Shown here in pieces: positions 15,001 through 24,180 of a DNA stretch of 64,000 bases. Source of the DNA: Phocoena phocoena (lineage: Eukaryota; Chordata; Mammalia; Artiodactyla; Phocoenidae); contig NC_089226.1 of the NCBI RefSeq assembly GCF_963924675.1, positions 43,851,124-43,915,123 of the forward strand, given 5' to 3'. The notes below the pieces were generated by a model. The model was not told where the DNA came from and searched no databases. It worked only from the letters and a program-made list of their open reading frames with translations. Position 1 is the stretch's first letter; the number at the start of each line of letters is the position of its first letter. Both the position numbers and the translations under genes were made by a program.

Positions 15001-17442
15001 ATTTGCTAAATAAATGTTTGTTGGCTGTTATTAATGTATCTTAAATTAGTTTTATGTGCTGTATTGGCACTAATAACCTCAAGACAATGAACCTTTTCAG
15101 TATGTATGTCTTTATGTTCAAATTACTTTAGGAATTCATTTAGCCTACATTTGCATATTTTATCGTTTCTGCTTTTTAATAACACATGGGTTTAGGTATT
15201 ATAAATGTATCCATTAAGTTATAATAATTTATCTACCACAAAACTTCTAGGAATGTTTTATTAGTAAAAAGTGAAATATCCCTGTATTTTCTCCAAGGTT
15301 CAAAAGTTTGAAAGTTTTGGTTTGAAAAAATAAAATGTTGTTTTATGCACAAAAGTTTTCATAGTATGATCCTTGATGAAACACATTTTTTGTTATTTTT
15401 TAATGCATGTAGTTATCAAGTATTGAGTGTCTAAGCCAGGTGGCTAAGGGCAAAAAAATGTAAGTCATATAAGTAATTTAAATTCAGTTAGTGTAATTGT
15501 ACGAATATATAAATATTACTTTTTAAAACAGTAGTGTCTCACAGTTTCCTGCATTAAATTACCCTCAGTTACAGAACGAATCACAATTTGTCTTTCAGAT
15601 AGTTATTGTTATAGCAGTGTATCGCTCATAGGTAATAATATTTTCATAATAGTAATCAAAAGATTACTTCCACAAATTCTCACCCTTTTTTGCATGTTAT
15701 TATGAGAGGAAGGTATTCAATAACAACAACAGATAGTTATAACTAATCAATTATTTTTTCCCAAATTTCAATTTGTAGAAAATAAATGGAAAGTTCCTAT
15801 GCATGACGTTAAGATGTTGTCTGGTTTATCCTGCTAAGCAAATGTGTTTTTCACTTCAGTCTTGAAAAGTGTGTTCTCAAATCATAAAACTATAAGATTG
15901 TATTTTATTTTATTGGTTTAACTTCTTGATGGGAGCTTTAGAAGTTGTTTGTGCTTAAAAGCATTAAGGGCTCAGTTTTGTGTGGTATTTTTGTTCTCAA
16001 TTTAGATGGGTCAAATTACTCTTTTTGAGAGGTTAATTATGTGGCACTTTGTAAATTCATAAAGTTTCTCTTACATTACAGGGGAAAAAGGTTGTTCCGT
16101 GTAGACATGACTGGCATCAGACTGGGGGTGAAGTCACCATTTCAGTATATGCTAAAAATTCACTTCCGGAACTTAGTCAAGTAGTAGCAAATAGTACATT
16201 GGTAAGTACACTAAATATCTTTCTTTCTTTGTTTTTTTGTTTTTTTTTTTTTGCGGTACACGGGCCTCTCACTGCTGTGGCCTCTCCCGCTGCGGAGCAC
16301 AGGCTCCAGACGCGCAGGCTCAGTGGCCATGGCTTACGGGCCCAGCCGCTCCGCGGCATGTGGGATCTTCCTGGACCGGGGCACGAACCCGTGTCCCCTG
16401 CATCAGCAGGCGGACTCTCAACCACTGCGCCACCAGGGAAGCCCCACTAAATATCTTTGAGTAAAAATTATACATTATTCTTAATGTTAATGTGTTATAA
16501 AATATTGATCTTGTTTGAGATGTTTTTAAGATCTTTTAGTTTTCCCCATTTGAAAATTAGTTTGAAATTACTTTCACAGAAACTATTTTAAGTGAAAGTT
16601 TCTGCATAGTAGTTACTTCTGAAGCATGGAGATACTGTAGTAGCTTAGAATATCAAATAATGGAACTTAATTCTCAATATGAAACTCCAAGTTAATTTTT
16701 CTTGGTTTTTTCAAATTAAAAAAGTATAGTATTGGTAATTAATGTTTTTTTCAAATAAAAAACGTACAGTATTGGTTTTTTAATGGTTTAAAAATGGTTA
16801 ATGGTTTTTCCAAATTAAAAAAAGTACAATATTGGTAATTCCTTAAAATAGCTTAAATGATTTTTATCAGTATCTTCTTATTTTTATAATCAGTGTTTTA
16901 TATCATAAATCTTTACTTTGATTTTGATCAATTAATCAACTTTTTCTTTTTCAGTTAAATGTGCACATTGTATTTGAAGGAGAGAAGGAATTTCATCAAA
17001 ATGTGAAATTATGGGGTGTAAGTATTATGAATCCAGCAGAATTTTTTCTTAATATTTAAAATACCATTGTATAATAAAAGACAGTACTTTAGTAAGCATT
17101 GATGCAAAGTAGATATATAACTTACCATTATTTCTTACCAAAAAGTTTAAACTAGGGATAGAAATGGCCTTAGAAGCTTGGAATTTTGACTCTTAGCAAT
17201 AGGCATAGGCATAGACATGAAATCTTGTTTATCGTTTCAACCTCCTTGCCTCTAAAACACCCAGGTGTACTGTAATTCTCTTTGATATGTTGCAGGTGAT
17301 TGATGTAAAGCGAAGTTATGTAACTATGACTGCAACGAAGATTGAAATTACCATGAGAAAAGCTGAACCTATGCAATGGGCAAGCCTTGAACTGCCTGCA
17401 GCCAAAAACCAGGAAAAACAAAAAGAAGATACAACACAATGA
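1..17442 (+). CDS. CHORDC1: CHORDC1, HSP90 co-chaperone (CHORD/CS), 10 of 11 coding exons
   Basis: Cysteine- and histidine-rich domain protein 1 (CHP-1, morgana), a cytosolic zinc-binding co-chaperone that binds HSP90 and, by family knowledge, restrains ROCK kinases and centrosome duplication. Coding exons: 1-15, 2733-2789, 5345-5502, 7493-7596, 8720-8778, 13029-13099, 14305-14410, 16082-16201, 16955-17017, 17296-17442. They total 900 nt, giving 299 residues plus TGA. Adding the 33 missing N-terminal residues gives 332, the human length as I recall it. CHORD1 ligands WSCC and GCTKGRH, and CHORD2 ligands CKNGGC, VCVYH, WSCC and GCTTGKH, are all kept. A CS (p23-like) domain spans roughly residues 227-316. 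All introns are GT-AG and phases join, so nothing suggests a pseudogene. The promoter and exon 1 lie left of the window. Confidence 0.97.
16..2732 (+). other. CHORDC1 intron 2
   Basis: AT-rich intronic sequence of 2.7 kb. I recognise no repeat, exon or conserved motif in it. A 99-codon open frame at 791-1090 has no recognisable domain. Confidence 0.6.
2733..2789 (+). CDS. CHORDC1: CHORDC1 exon 3 (CHORD1)
   Basis: Reads [19 protein letters not shown] in phase 0. The acceptor is TTTCTTAG and the donor GTAAGT. Carries the paired zinc cysteines C42 and C43 of CHORD1. The last residue is Ala where I recall Val in human. Confidence 0.95.
3024..3235 (-). mobile_element. CHR-type SINE (short form)
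   Basis: Reading on the - strand, the head GGCTTCCCTGGTGGCGCAG ends at 3235, the tRNA-like body follows, and a T-rich stretch (the A tail on the other strand) lies at 3024-3042. It is antisense to CHORDC1 in intron 3. Open frames here on both strands are SINE sequence. Confidence 0.9.
3355..3535 (-). mobile_element. L1 3' end fragment
   Basis: Antisense copy of the artiodactyl/cetacean L1 3' UTR: T-rich start, TTGAAGTATAGTTGATTTAC and the CCCTGTGCTATACAGTAGG phrase also seen near 14125. Only the terminal 180 bp are present. Confidence 0.8.
3760..3891 (+). repeat. MIR SINE, left half (split by L1)
   Basis: Recognisable MIR core: AGCATTTATTGAATG ... TTTACTGATGAGGAAACTGA. It stops at the L1 insertion and resumes at 4710. 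Confidence 0.75.
3892..4709 (+). mobile_element. 5'-truncated L1 with extra 3' sequence and poly(A)
   Basis: Sense L1 3' end (GCAGCACTATTTACAATAGCC ... ATGGAATATTACTCAGCC ... TTGTAAAGCAACTATACTCC) ends in an A-rich run near 4483-4520. About 180 bp of non-L1 sequence follow, with AATAAA at 4674-4679 and a pure A run at 4698-4709. Then the interrupted MIR resumes. The AATAAA-to-A-run distance (about 19 nt) suits a cleavage site. Best read as an L1 that carried 3' flank. Confidence 0.7.
4710..4790 (+). repeat. MIR SINE, right half
   Basis: GATTAACTAACTTGCTTGAGG and the following GAGACTCAAATTGGGGCCC continue the MIR consensus broken at 3891. Confidence 0.7.
4904..5121 (-). mobile_element. CHR-type SINE (short form) with perfect TSD
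   Basis: Full short SINE on the - strand, flanked by the 10-bp target-site duplication TAAAGGCCTG at 4894-4903 and 5122-5131. The perfect TSD suggests a fairly recent insertion. In CHORDC1 intron 3, antisense to the gene. Confidence 0.95.
5345..5502 (+). CDS. CHORDC1: CHORDC1 exon 4 (end of CHORD1 and linker)
   Basis: Begins [20 protein letters not shown], which supplies CHORD1 ligands C59 and H64, then a charged Lys/Glu-rich linker ending IKRP. Ends with two bases (AG) of a serine codon completed in exon 5; the donor is GTATAC. The upstream in-frame ATG at 5324 is intronic and is not a start. Confidence 0.95.
5503..7492 (+). other. CHORDC1 intron 4
   Basis: Two kb of AT-rich intron. No repeat or exon recognised. 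Confidence 0.55.
7493..7596 (+). CDS. CHORDC1: CHORDC1 exon 5 (linker)
   Basis: Starts with the base completing the split Ser codon, then reads [20 protein letters not shown] onward, a predicted helical linker between the two CHORDs. Ends one base into a Glu codon; the donor is GTAAGA. Confidence 0.95.
7725..8133 (+). mobile_element. L1 3' end fragment
   Basis: Sense L1 3' end (GTAGAGACGTGGATGGACC ... GAGTGAAGTAAGTCAGAAAG ... TATTGTAAAGCAATTATACC) closing with an A run. Homologous to the L1 part at 4060-4490. In CHORDC1 intron 5, sense to the gene. Confidence 0.85.
8720..8778 (+). CDS. CHORDC1: CHORDC1 exon 6 (start of CHORD2)
   Basis: Reads [20 protein letters not shown], giving the first two zinc cysteines of CHORD2. 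The acceptor is TTGTTGTAG and the donor GTATAT. Ends in phase 0. Confidence 0.95.
8860..9640 (+). repeat. Ancient interspersed repeat relics
   Basis: Contains the phrases TTTACTGAACACTTACTATG and GGGCTTTATTCTAAGTGTAA, which recur in old mammalian repeats. The class cannot be settled by eye. In CHORDC1 intron 6. Confidence 0.45.
9640..9905 (+). repeat. L2 LINE 3' end relic
   Basis: The ending CTTGAGTGCTTAGAACAATG CCTGGCACATGACAAAC matches the L2 3' end theme (agcacagtgcctggcacatag). Confidence 0.6.
9955..10165 (+). mobile_element. hAT-type MITE with 8-bp TSD
   Basis: A 211-bp non-coding element starting CAGCGGTTCCCAACC and ending GATTGGGGACCCCTG, imperfect terminal inverted repeats. The exact 8-bp duplication ATCTAGGT lies at 9947-9954 and 10166-10173. 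An 8-bp TSD with CAG..CTG ends is the mark of the hAT superfamily. The inside (CGGGACTGGTTTCGTGG, CTGTGCGGCCTGGTTCC) is GC-richer than the flanks. Strand is arbitrary. Family name not assigned. Confidence 0.85.
10640..11800 (-). mobile_element. Older L1 3' region, antisense, interrupted by SINE
   Basis: Antisense L1 phrases: TAATAGAATCATGGAACAG-like text, CATTGTCTGAATGTACC, TGTGCATGACTTTTAGG, and after the SINE TTTGCACTTTCCTGATAATG. Diverged, no open frame. Holds a (TG)n run at 11095-11134. The 210-codon open frame at 11021-11653 is L1 plus SINE. Confidence 0.7.
11304..11512 (-). mobile_element. CHR-type SINE (short form) in L1
   Basis: Short SINE on the - strand nested in the L1 fragment. 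The 14-bp TSD CCCATTGTGGTTTT is at 11290-11303 and 11513-11526. Confidence 0.95.
13029..13099 (+). CDS. CHORDC1: CHORDC1 exon 7 (CHORD2)
   Basis: Reads [20 protein letters not shown] then FHEG, with CHORD2 ligands C176 and H179. The first residue is Ala and positions 5-6 are PQ, where I recall Thr and LE in human. Donor GTAACT. The preceding intron of about 4.2 kb is the longest of the gene in this window. Confidence 0.95.
13950..14155 (-). mobile_element. L1 3' UTR fragment with G-rich edge
   Basis: Antisense L1 3' end (GTTGCTTTATAATGTTGTGCC ... GTTCCCTGTGCTGTACAGTAG). A run of Gs at 13950-13970 adjoins it. In CHORDC1 intron 7, antisense to the gene. Confidence 0.75.
14305..14410 (+). CDS. 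CHORDC1: CHORDC1 exon 8 (CHORD2 end)
   Basis: Reads [20 protein letters not shown] then [15 protein letters not shown] after completing a Gly codon. Holds the last four CHORD2 ligands (C194, C195, C211, H216). Donor GTAAGT. Confidence 0.96.
14411..16081 (+). other. CHORDC1 intron 8
   Basis: AT-rich intron of 1.7 kb with no recognised repeat or exon. Confidence 0.55.
16082..16201 (+). CDS. CHORDC1: CHORDC1 exon 9 (start of CS domain)
   Basis: Forty complete codons beginning [20 protein letters not shown], the first strands of the p23-like CS domain. Donor GTAAGT. A CHR SINE insertion begins a few bases into the following intron; see the finding at 16202. Confidence 0.96.
16223..16444 (-). 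mobile_element. CHR-type SINE next to CHORDC1 exon 9 donor
   Basis: Short SINE on the - strand with 14-bp TSD CACTAAATATCTTT at 16209-16222 and 16445-16458. The first TSD copy begins at intron position +8, so the original donor GTAAGTA is intact but almost all downstream intronic context has been displaced by about 236 bp. Confidence 0.95.
16703..16842 (+). repeat. Degenerate threefold tandem repeat
   Basis: Three imperfect copies of a unit like TTTTTTCAAATTAAAAAAGT followed by AYAGTATTGGTAATT, at about 16703, 16746 and 16806. Probably local slippage duplication in CHORDC1 intron 9. Confidence 0.65.
16955..17017 (+). CDS. CHORDC1: CHORDC1 exon 10 (CS domain)
   Basis: Twenty-one codons, [20 protein letters not shown] then G. 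The acceptor is TTTTTCAG and the donor GTAAGT. Part of the CS beta-sandwich. Confidence 0.96.
17296..17442 (+). CDS. CHORDC1: CHORDC1 exon 11, terminal coding exon
   Basis: Begins [20 protein letters not shown] and ends with a Lys/Gln-rich tail [10 protein letters not shown] and TGA at 17440-17442. It finishes the CS domain. Acceptor ATGTTGCAG. Confidence 0.96.
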   Translation: MIDVKRSYVTMTATKIEITMRKAEPMQWASLELPAAKNQEKQKEDTTQ

Positions 17443-18400
17443 GTTGAGAAGGAAAAGAAAGTTATTGACTATTTCAGAATCCTTACTATGTGGTGAAGTG
17501 GTGGCTTGCTGCTGTACTCTTGTTTTCTTCTTGTTGTTGTTGTTGATGAATCTGGCATTTCAGGGTCTACAGTAGGTCCAAGCCAAAGTCAGTTTATTTT
17601 TTTGTGCCTCCCGTATCCCTTTTGAATTACCTAAGACTGATTATTCATTTCTCCTCACTAATAGAACTGTAGTTGTGTCTTATACTTGAAGCAGCTAGAA
17701 AATAGCTCACAACAGTTACAGCATTTCGTAGTATATTATGTTAATCAGAGAAATGTAAAGAAGCATTTGTTTTTACATTTCTTTCTTTTATCCTGTAATT
17801 AGTAAAGCAAGATGGAATGTCAAATTTTTAATTAGTTTATTCATGAGTTTGTGTTCCTATGATACTTGAAAATCTTTAAGAAAGAGATGAAGCTCTGCAA
17901 TGCTTTTTCCACTCAGCAATTACGTTTTGTGGGGGGATTAACTTGAGGTAGTGTAGTAAGTAGTAACGGGGAATATATGCGTTGATTAACAAATTTCAAT
18001 TCATTTACAACTAATTGGATTAAAAATTGCATCAGTACCTATATAACTGGCTAAGCAGTATGATTTAAGAGTATAGGAAACATTATAAATAAGAGTATAA
18101 AGGTATCAATTTGGTTAAAATTCACCATTTTATCAGACTAAGCAATAATGTTAAACATCTTTTTCCTGACTATTTATAAGGTCTTTGTATGGTGTTATGA
18201 CTGAATTGTACCTAATTGTACCTACACCCTCTTAGAATCTTTTATTAGTTACAAAGATCTGGCCTCCCTGCTGGAAAAGTGTTTGTAAAGTTGTTGACTA
18301 AAAGGCTTATGGAAATACATCAGGGTATCAGAAAAGTAAATATTTAAGCTTTGCTTTATGACAGTTATTACATGTTAAATAAACAAAATAGCTTATTCTT
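17443..18400 (+). other. CHORDC1: CHORDC1 3' UTR (extent inferred)
   Basis: Non-coding sequence after TGA, free of recognised repeats. The first plausible poly(A) signal is AATAAA at 18378-18383; another is at 21256-21261, beyond two SINEs. Which one is used cannot be read from DNA. Confidence 0.5.
18378..18383 (+). terminator. Candidate CHORDC1 poly(A) signal AATAAA
   Basis: AATAAA in GTTAAATAAACAAAATAGC, about 0.94 kb after the stop codon. T-rich sequence (a TTTTTTTTT run at about 18407-18416) lies roughly 25-35 nt downstream, where a GU/U-rich element would be expected. Confidence 0.4.
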
Positions 18401-19073
18401 TTGGAGGTTTTTTTTTTAAGGCTTTCATGAACAGCTTGACAATTCTAGGTGATACAATATGATTATATATTGTATTTGATTAAATATAGGTATCACAGAA
18501 TTACATTGTTTATGCTAATTGAAGTCATTAAAGGATAGTTACTTTTTGAGGCAGTGCAGAGCTCACAAAGAAAACATATTAAGACGTGTTATGAAAGCCG
18601 AAACTGGCAGAACTTAATACATTTGGGTGTGAATTATGTTTATATAGATTAAAATGATTATTTTCTTAAGCCCCTTGAGTGTTTTTCTTTTCTTGGTATT
18701 AATGGACTTCTTATACAGAAAAGTTTGCAGAAGTGCAATTTTAGTTAGTAGCATATCTCAGTCTACTACCCGTAACAGGTAATTATTAGATGTAGTTATA
18801 TAATTCTTAAACGGTTTAGCTGTGTTACGTATAAAGACAGAAAAATTGGCAGCCAGCTTTTCATGACACTAAACTACCATGGCAAGAAATTTTTGCAGTG
18901 AAGATTGGACTCAAATAGAGTATATATTTCTAGTACTTGGGGTTGTATTTAAATGTTTTAAAGTTATCTTTCATAATTTTGGAACGTGTGTTCATTTGGA
19001 GACATGAAACGTTGTGTATTGTTTAGGGGAAAGGATTGATAATTGATTCGATTTGAGGTGATGATTAGTAGAC

Positions 19074-19075
<2 letters not shown>

Positions 19076-19113
<38 letters not shown>

Positions 19114-19304
19114 TACGCGGGCCTCTCACTGCTGTGGCCTCTCCCGTTGCGGAGCACAGGCTCCAGACGCGCAGGCTCAGTGACCATGGCTCATGGGCCT
19201 AGCCGCTCCGTGGCATGTGGGATCTTCCCGGGCGGGGGCACGAACCCGTGTCCCTTGCATCAGCAGGTGGACTCTCAACCACTGTGCCACCAGGGAAGCC
19301 CTAG
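19076..19304 (-). mobile_element. CHR-type SINE with (TG)n tail
   Basis: Short SINE on the - strand, whose A tail has been replaced by a dinucleotide run, (TG)n on the + strand at 19078-19111. The partial TSD GTAGACCC lies at 19068-19075 and 19305-19312. Confidence 0.9.
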
Positions 19305-19671
19305 GTAGACCCGTTTTCAATGATTCCTTCTTGAGGTTTTTTCCCCTGAGCAGTATCTTTATATGTTATGTGCCTGTGAACTATTTAAAGCAAGCGTATT
19401 ATTCACCTAAGAGTTAGTTACAAAGCACTGACCTTTTTATATATACGTGTGTGTATATATATATATCATCTCTCAAAAAAATGCTTATTAACTTTATTAA
19501 GTTGTTTCTCTAGAAATGCTTCATCTTTAGCATTCATAGTAATTACTATAGCAAAGCAGTCAACTAAACTGACAGCTGACTCAACATGGGAAACATAAAA
19601 TACCATTTTTCTTGCCTGGCACGTTTACTAGTATAAAGGAGAAAAGTGCTAAGAATTTGAACTTTTATTAT

Positions 19672-19830
19672 TTTTTAGCCTCTTATTTTTGAGATAATTT
19701 TAGATTTACAGAAGAGTTGCAAAAAAAGTACAATTTTTTATATACTTACATTAATCTTCCCTATACGTTAAAATCTTACATACCCGTAGAACATTTACAA
19801 AACTAAGAATTAGCCTTGGTACAATGCTGT
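19672..19830 (-). mobile_element. Old L1 3' fragment
   Basis: TTTTGAGATAATTTTAGATTTACAGAAGAG is the antisense 3' region of old mammalian L1; a similar stretch occurs at 22690. Confidence 0.55.
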
Positions 19831-19965
19831 TAACTAAAGCTGAACATTAATTTTGACCATTTGTTTTTAGTAGAACACGATTTAAAGAGTAGTTCTTGAG
19901 GCCTATCCTAATATTTTGGTAGTAATTAAAGCCAGTAATTATGAGCCATTAAAAATATAAATTGA

Positions 19966-20157
19966 GGGCTTCCCTGGTGGCGCAGTGGTTGAGAGTCCGC
20001 CTGCCAATGCAGGGGACACGGGTTCGTGCCCTGGTCCGGGAAGATCCCACATGCCGCGGAGCGGCTGGGCCCGTGATCCATGGCCAGTGAGCCTGCGCGT
20101 CCGGAGCCTGTGTTCTGCAGCGGGAGAGGCCACAACAATGAGAGGCCCGCGTACCGC

Positions 20158-20221
<64 letters not shown>
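19966..20221 (+). mobile_element. CHR-type SINE with (TA)n tail
   Basis: Sense short SINE from GGCTTCCCTGGTGGCGCAGT to GTACCGC followed by an A run and then an uninterrupted (TA)n microsatellite at about 20174-20226. TSD ATATAAATTGA at 19955-19965 and 20222-20232. Confidence 0.95.
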
Positions 20222-20229
<8 letters not shown>

Positions 20230-20577
20230 TGAAATCAACCTATCATAGACACCTATAGGTCAATGTTGTAACTTCTTGCTGTAACCATATACTGGCAAAG
20301 TACTGCAATGATCTATTTTATTAAAATTTATATTTTATGCCAGAGATTTTAATTCTTATTAAGTGAAACTTGTTGTGTTTGGTTTTCTTTAGACAGTTCA
20401 ACCATCTAAGGGTGAAGAGAACCTTAAAGAGTTCTTGGAAATATTTTAAGGTGACTTTTGGCTATTGCTTTACCACCCCTTGCTTTAAAAAAAAAAAAAA
20501 ATCAGTCATTGCCCAGCCCGAAAATGCATGTCATACATATATCCATATTAAGTAAATTCACTTAAAAGCTTTAAAGT

Positions 20578-20628
20578 GGGAATTGCTTGGTGGTCTAATG
20601 ATTAGGGTTCCGTGCTTCCACTGCAAGG
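20578..20628 (+). mobile_element. SINE head fragment
   Basis: GGGAATTGCTTGGTGGTCTAATGATTAGGG... resembles the head of the older tRNA-derived SINE (compare 24181 and 28451). It breaks off into G-rich sequence. Confidence 0.6.
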
Positions 20629-20635
20629 TTTCGGA

Positions 20636-20660
20636 GGGTGGGTCGGGAGGGAGGGGAGGG
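20636..20660 (+). other. G-quadruplex-type motif
   Basis: Six runs of three or more Gs separated by 1-2 bases within 25 bp. It directly follows the truncated SINE head. Confidence 0.6.
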
Positions 20661-21699
20661 AAGCTTAGAAGCTCACTTATGAGGTTTGTAACCTTTTACT
20701 ATTTTTTTAATGGTCGGGTACTTTTAAGTTATCTATTAGAATGTTAATGGGTTTTTGGTTTGTTTCATTGCAGATTATTTTGACCTGGCATTCATATTTG
20801 ATATTTATTTTTGCCTATGTTATAATTCTGTAGCCTCAATTCTGGAATGCAAGCTAAGTCCAGCTTGTTTTCAAGTTTTGTTAATAGGTGTTTTCTTTCA
20901 TTGCTTTTGTTTGTTGGGTAGGTGGGAAGTTGGTTTTTTACCTGATTGCTTCCTTAGTTCCTGAGTACAACTTAAACTTATCTGGAGTTGTTGCATGCCT
21001 TGCTTATTTTATTTATGTGTAGATAGATACCTGCTGCTTTAAACATCTGGCGTTATCTCTAAAATACTGGATTTGCAAAGGTTTTCTTGTGGTTTTTTTT
21101 GTTGTTGTTTGATTTTAAGTTTTTATATAATTCTTAGTTGTGAAGAATTCCTTGAAAAACAGTTTTTCTAAAGAGCGTGTTTTTATTAAATGCTAATTAA
21201 TGCCTTTTCTTAGTTTTCCAATTTAGTAGGCCATGTTTAATGTCTACTGAAGTGAAATAAAACTTCCAGCCTTAAACATTTTTATGTTGCTTAAAGATTA
21301 TGTGTCAAAATAATTTTATTTGTTAATCTTTTTTGACTAAGCAGATACAGTGTTCAAGTGATTCAGTTCTTAAATTATCTTTTTTAAGACTGCTAATAGA
21401 AGTAAGGTTACTGATTAAGCCTGGGAGAGGGTAGTCTCCCTGAACCTGTAGTACTTTCCCCTCCTCCAAAAATGAGACTAGCTGAGTATATTAATGTTTT
21501 TGAAAACACTATGATCCTTTTCTTCATATTGCTCATTTCAGTTTATAGTTCCATATTTATTAATTATTTATATAATTAATTTGTTAATGTTCGTATACTC
21601 TTATAGACCACATACAACCTTGACTGTGTTTTGGCCAACAATTTTGTCCCCATTTTCTAGTACAGTACTTGATATGTTGGTTGGCTCATGTAAATATAA

Positions 21700-21935
21700 A
21701 GACGTAGCACTTGTTAAGGGCCTGTCACTGTTCTAAGGAGTTTTATGAATATGAACTTAATCCTCATGACAAACCTATGAGGTAGGTTCTCTTGTTACAG
21801 TCAAGGAAACTGATTTATGGCACAAGTAACTTGCCCAGCGGCAAAACTAGTGAGTTGTAAAGGAGAGATTTCAAACTCGGGCACCTGGCTTTCTGTTCTG
21901 TGCTCTTAACTACTATTTTATGCTGCTTATGTCTG
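21700..21935 (+). repeat. MIR SINE
   Basis: MIR core: TTAATCCTCATGACAAACCT ATGAGGTAGG ... AAGTAACTTGCCCAGCGGC ... TCAAACTCGGGCACCTGGCT. Confidence 0.8.
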
Positions 21936-22449
21936 TCAGTTGAATTAGTGGGTTCCATAAAACATTGGCACATAGCATGGAAAACTAGTAACACTGTGTT
22001 TAGTTACCAGGAACAAATTTTACTTTCATATGTTTTGTTAGAAAATAAATTTATAAAGTAAAGTATGTAGTCCATTTGTCTGTACGGTTTTGGTTATAAT
22101 AATAGCTGGATTAAAAACTTATCATTTATGTTCTGACAACTCTTACAGTCTCTAGTTTCTCTAAACAGCTTCCAAAGAAATGTCAGAATCCTCAGTTCAA
22201 AAAAGTTTCCATTGCCATTTTGATAGTGATGTATTTTGTATATAGCTTGTAGATAGGAATTGTTATCTGTGTGTTGGATAAAATGTGTAATGAAACAGCA
22301 TAAAACTTATCTTTGTTTTCCCCATTAATAAGAGAGTTGGTTAAAGCAATCGTGTTTGGAGCATAAGATATGCAGAGGAAGGACAGATAAGATTGTAAAC
22401 ATGGGGATAAATAGCAAAGGATCATTTGAATTGTTGGTTTTCATCTTGT

Positions 22450-22610
22450 AGACCAGGCCATTGGTTATCAAAATACCACTCCTAGACCAGAGGTGTCAGC
22501 ATCTTGAAATCTGTTAAAAATGCATATTCTGTCAGACCTACTAAATCAGAAACTGTGGAGTGATACCCAAAAGTTTGTGGAAGAATTTCCATTTTACTCT
22601 GTTGTATGAT
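22450..22610 (+). repeat. MER5-like DNA transposon relic
   Basis: Phrases GTTAAAAATGCATATTC, CAGACCTACTAAATCAGAAA match the MER5A (hAT-Charlie) theme. Diverged. Confidence 0.5.
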
Positions 22611-22679
22611 AAGTTTGGGAAACACTAGCAGCGTGGAAATCTAATTAGGCTTGCATTCTTTTTTTCTTTTTATCAACTT

Positions 22680-24090
22680 AATTTCTTTTAAGTTAACTTT
22701 TTGTTTCAGAACAGTTTTGGATTTAAAGAAAAGTTGTGAAGATAGTACAGAGTTCCCATATATTCCACCCCCATTTTCCCCTATTTTTAATATATTGCAT
22801 TAGTATGGTACATTTGTTACAACTAATGAACTCATATTGGTACATTATTATTAACAAAGTCCATACTTTATTCAGATTTCCTTAGTATTTTACCTAATGT
22901 CTTTTTTCTGTTCCAGGATCCCATCCAGGATACCACATTTCATTTAGTCATCATGTGTCTGTCCTTGGTCTCTTCTTGACTTGGGCAGTTTCTCAGACTC
23001 TCTTCAAAACCCTTAACAATTTTGAGAAGTACTGGTCAGGTATTTTGTAGAATGTCTCCCAATTGGGATTTGTCTGGTGTTTTTCTTACTATTAAATTGA
23101 TGTGTTTTGAGAAAGAAAACCACAGGGGTAAAGTGCCATTCTCATAAGCGCTGTCAAAGGTATGTGCTGTCAACATGGCTTACCATTTTGATCTCCTGGC
23201 TAAGGTAGTGTTTGTCAGTTTTTTAACTGTAAAGTTACTCTTTGTCTGGGCTTCTATCGTTTAGTTCCTTCTGTGTGCCGCCCACACTTAAAAAGGGGTG
23301 GGGAGCTATGTTCCACCTCTGAAGGGTGGAATATCTATGTAAATTATTTAGAATTTGTGTGTGGAAGATTTGTTTCTTCTCCTGATCATTCATGTATTTA
23401 TACCAGTGTAGACTTGTTTTTATACTTTGAATCATAATCCAGTGTTACTTTGTTTCTCAGATTGTCCCAGCTTTGGTTATTGTAGCCTTTCAGTTGGCTG
23501 TGTGTCCCTTTGTCGTATGTTGGCCTGTCATTGTGGGTTTACTTTTGGTTTTGTTTTGGTGGTGTTCTTTAGCACTTTCTTACCTTCTGGCACTCCAGCA
23601 TGCTCCAGTCAGTCATTTCTCCAAAGATTCTAGGTTCTTTTTATTGGAAAATGGTATTAGAAACCAATATCTGGATATTAGGTGTACTCATTGCTGACTT
23701 ATCTTTGTGTCTAGGTACACTCAAGCTGATAGCAAGAAAATATATGTGTGTATGCTAACCTGTCTGTACACATATCTATAAATATTTCTGTAAGTAACTA
23801 TAGTAAGGTGAACGTGAGTTCATACTTAGTTCTCCAACACTAGTCCGTTACCACACAGATCACTGCAGCCTCCTCCCCTAGCTTATGTGTAACTTCGCAC
23901 TCCTACAATAAAAACCTGGCTTCTGTCATCCACTATCCATTTACTTGTTCAGTTTCAGTATACATGTACAGCAGTATCAGAATTTTTAACCTAATCTCCT
24001 ATAGGAAACAGATTTATCAACTGGAGTAGTGCTTAGGTAGTTTTTTGCCTGTAGTCTTACATTTCTAGACTCCTACAGTCTCAGAGTTAG
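22680..24090 (-). mobile_element. Old L1 3' region, antisense
   Basis: TTTTTGTTTCAGAACAGTTTTGG ... CCATATATTCCACCCCC ... CTTCTTGACTTGGGCAGTTTC matches the L1M 3' region in antisense. No intact frame. The right limit is approximate. Confidence 0.6.
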
Positions 24091-24180
24091 CTGAGCACCT
24101 TTTCCCCCTCACTTCTTTCTTTGAGGTTTTCTCATATATTTGTGATAAGGCTTGTATTTTATTTTAGAAAGATCATTGTA

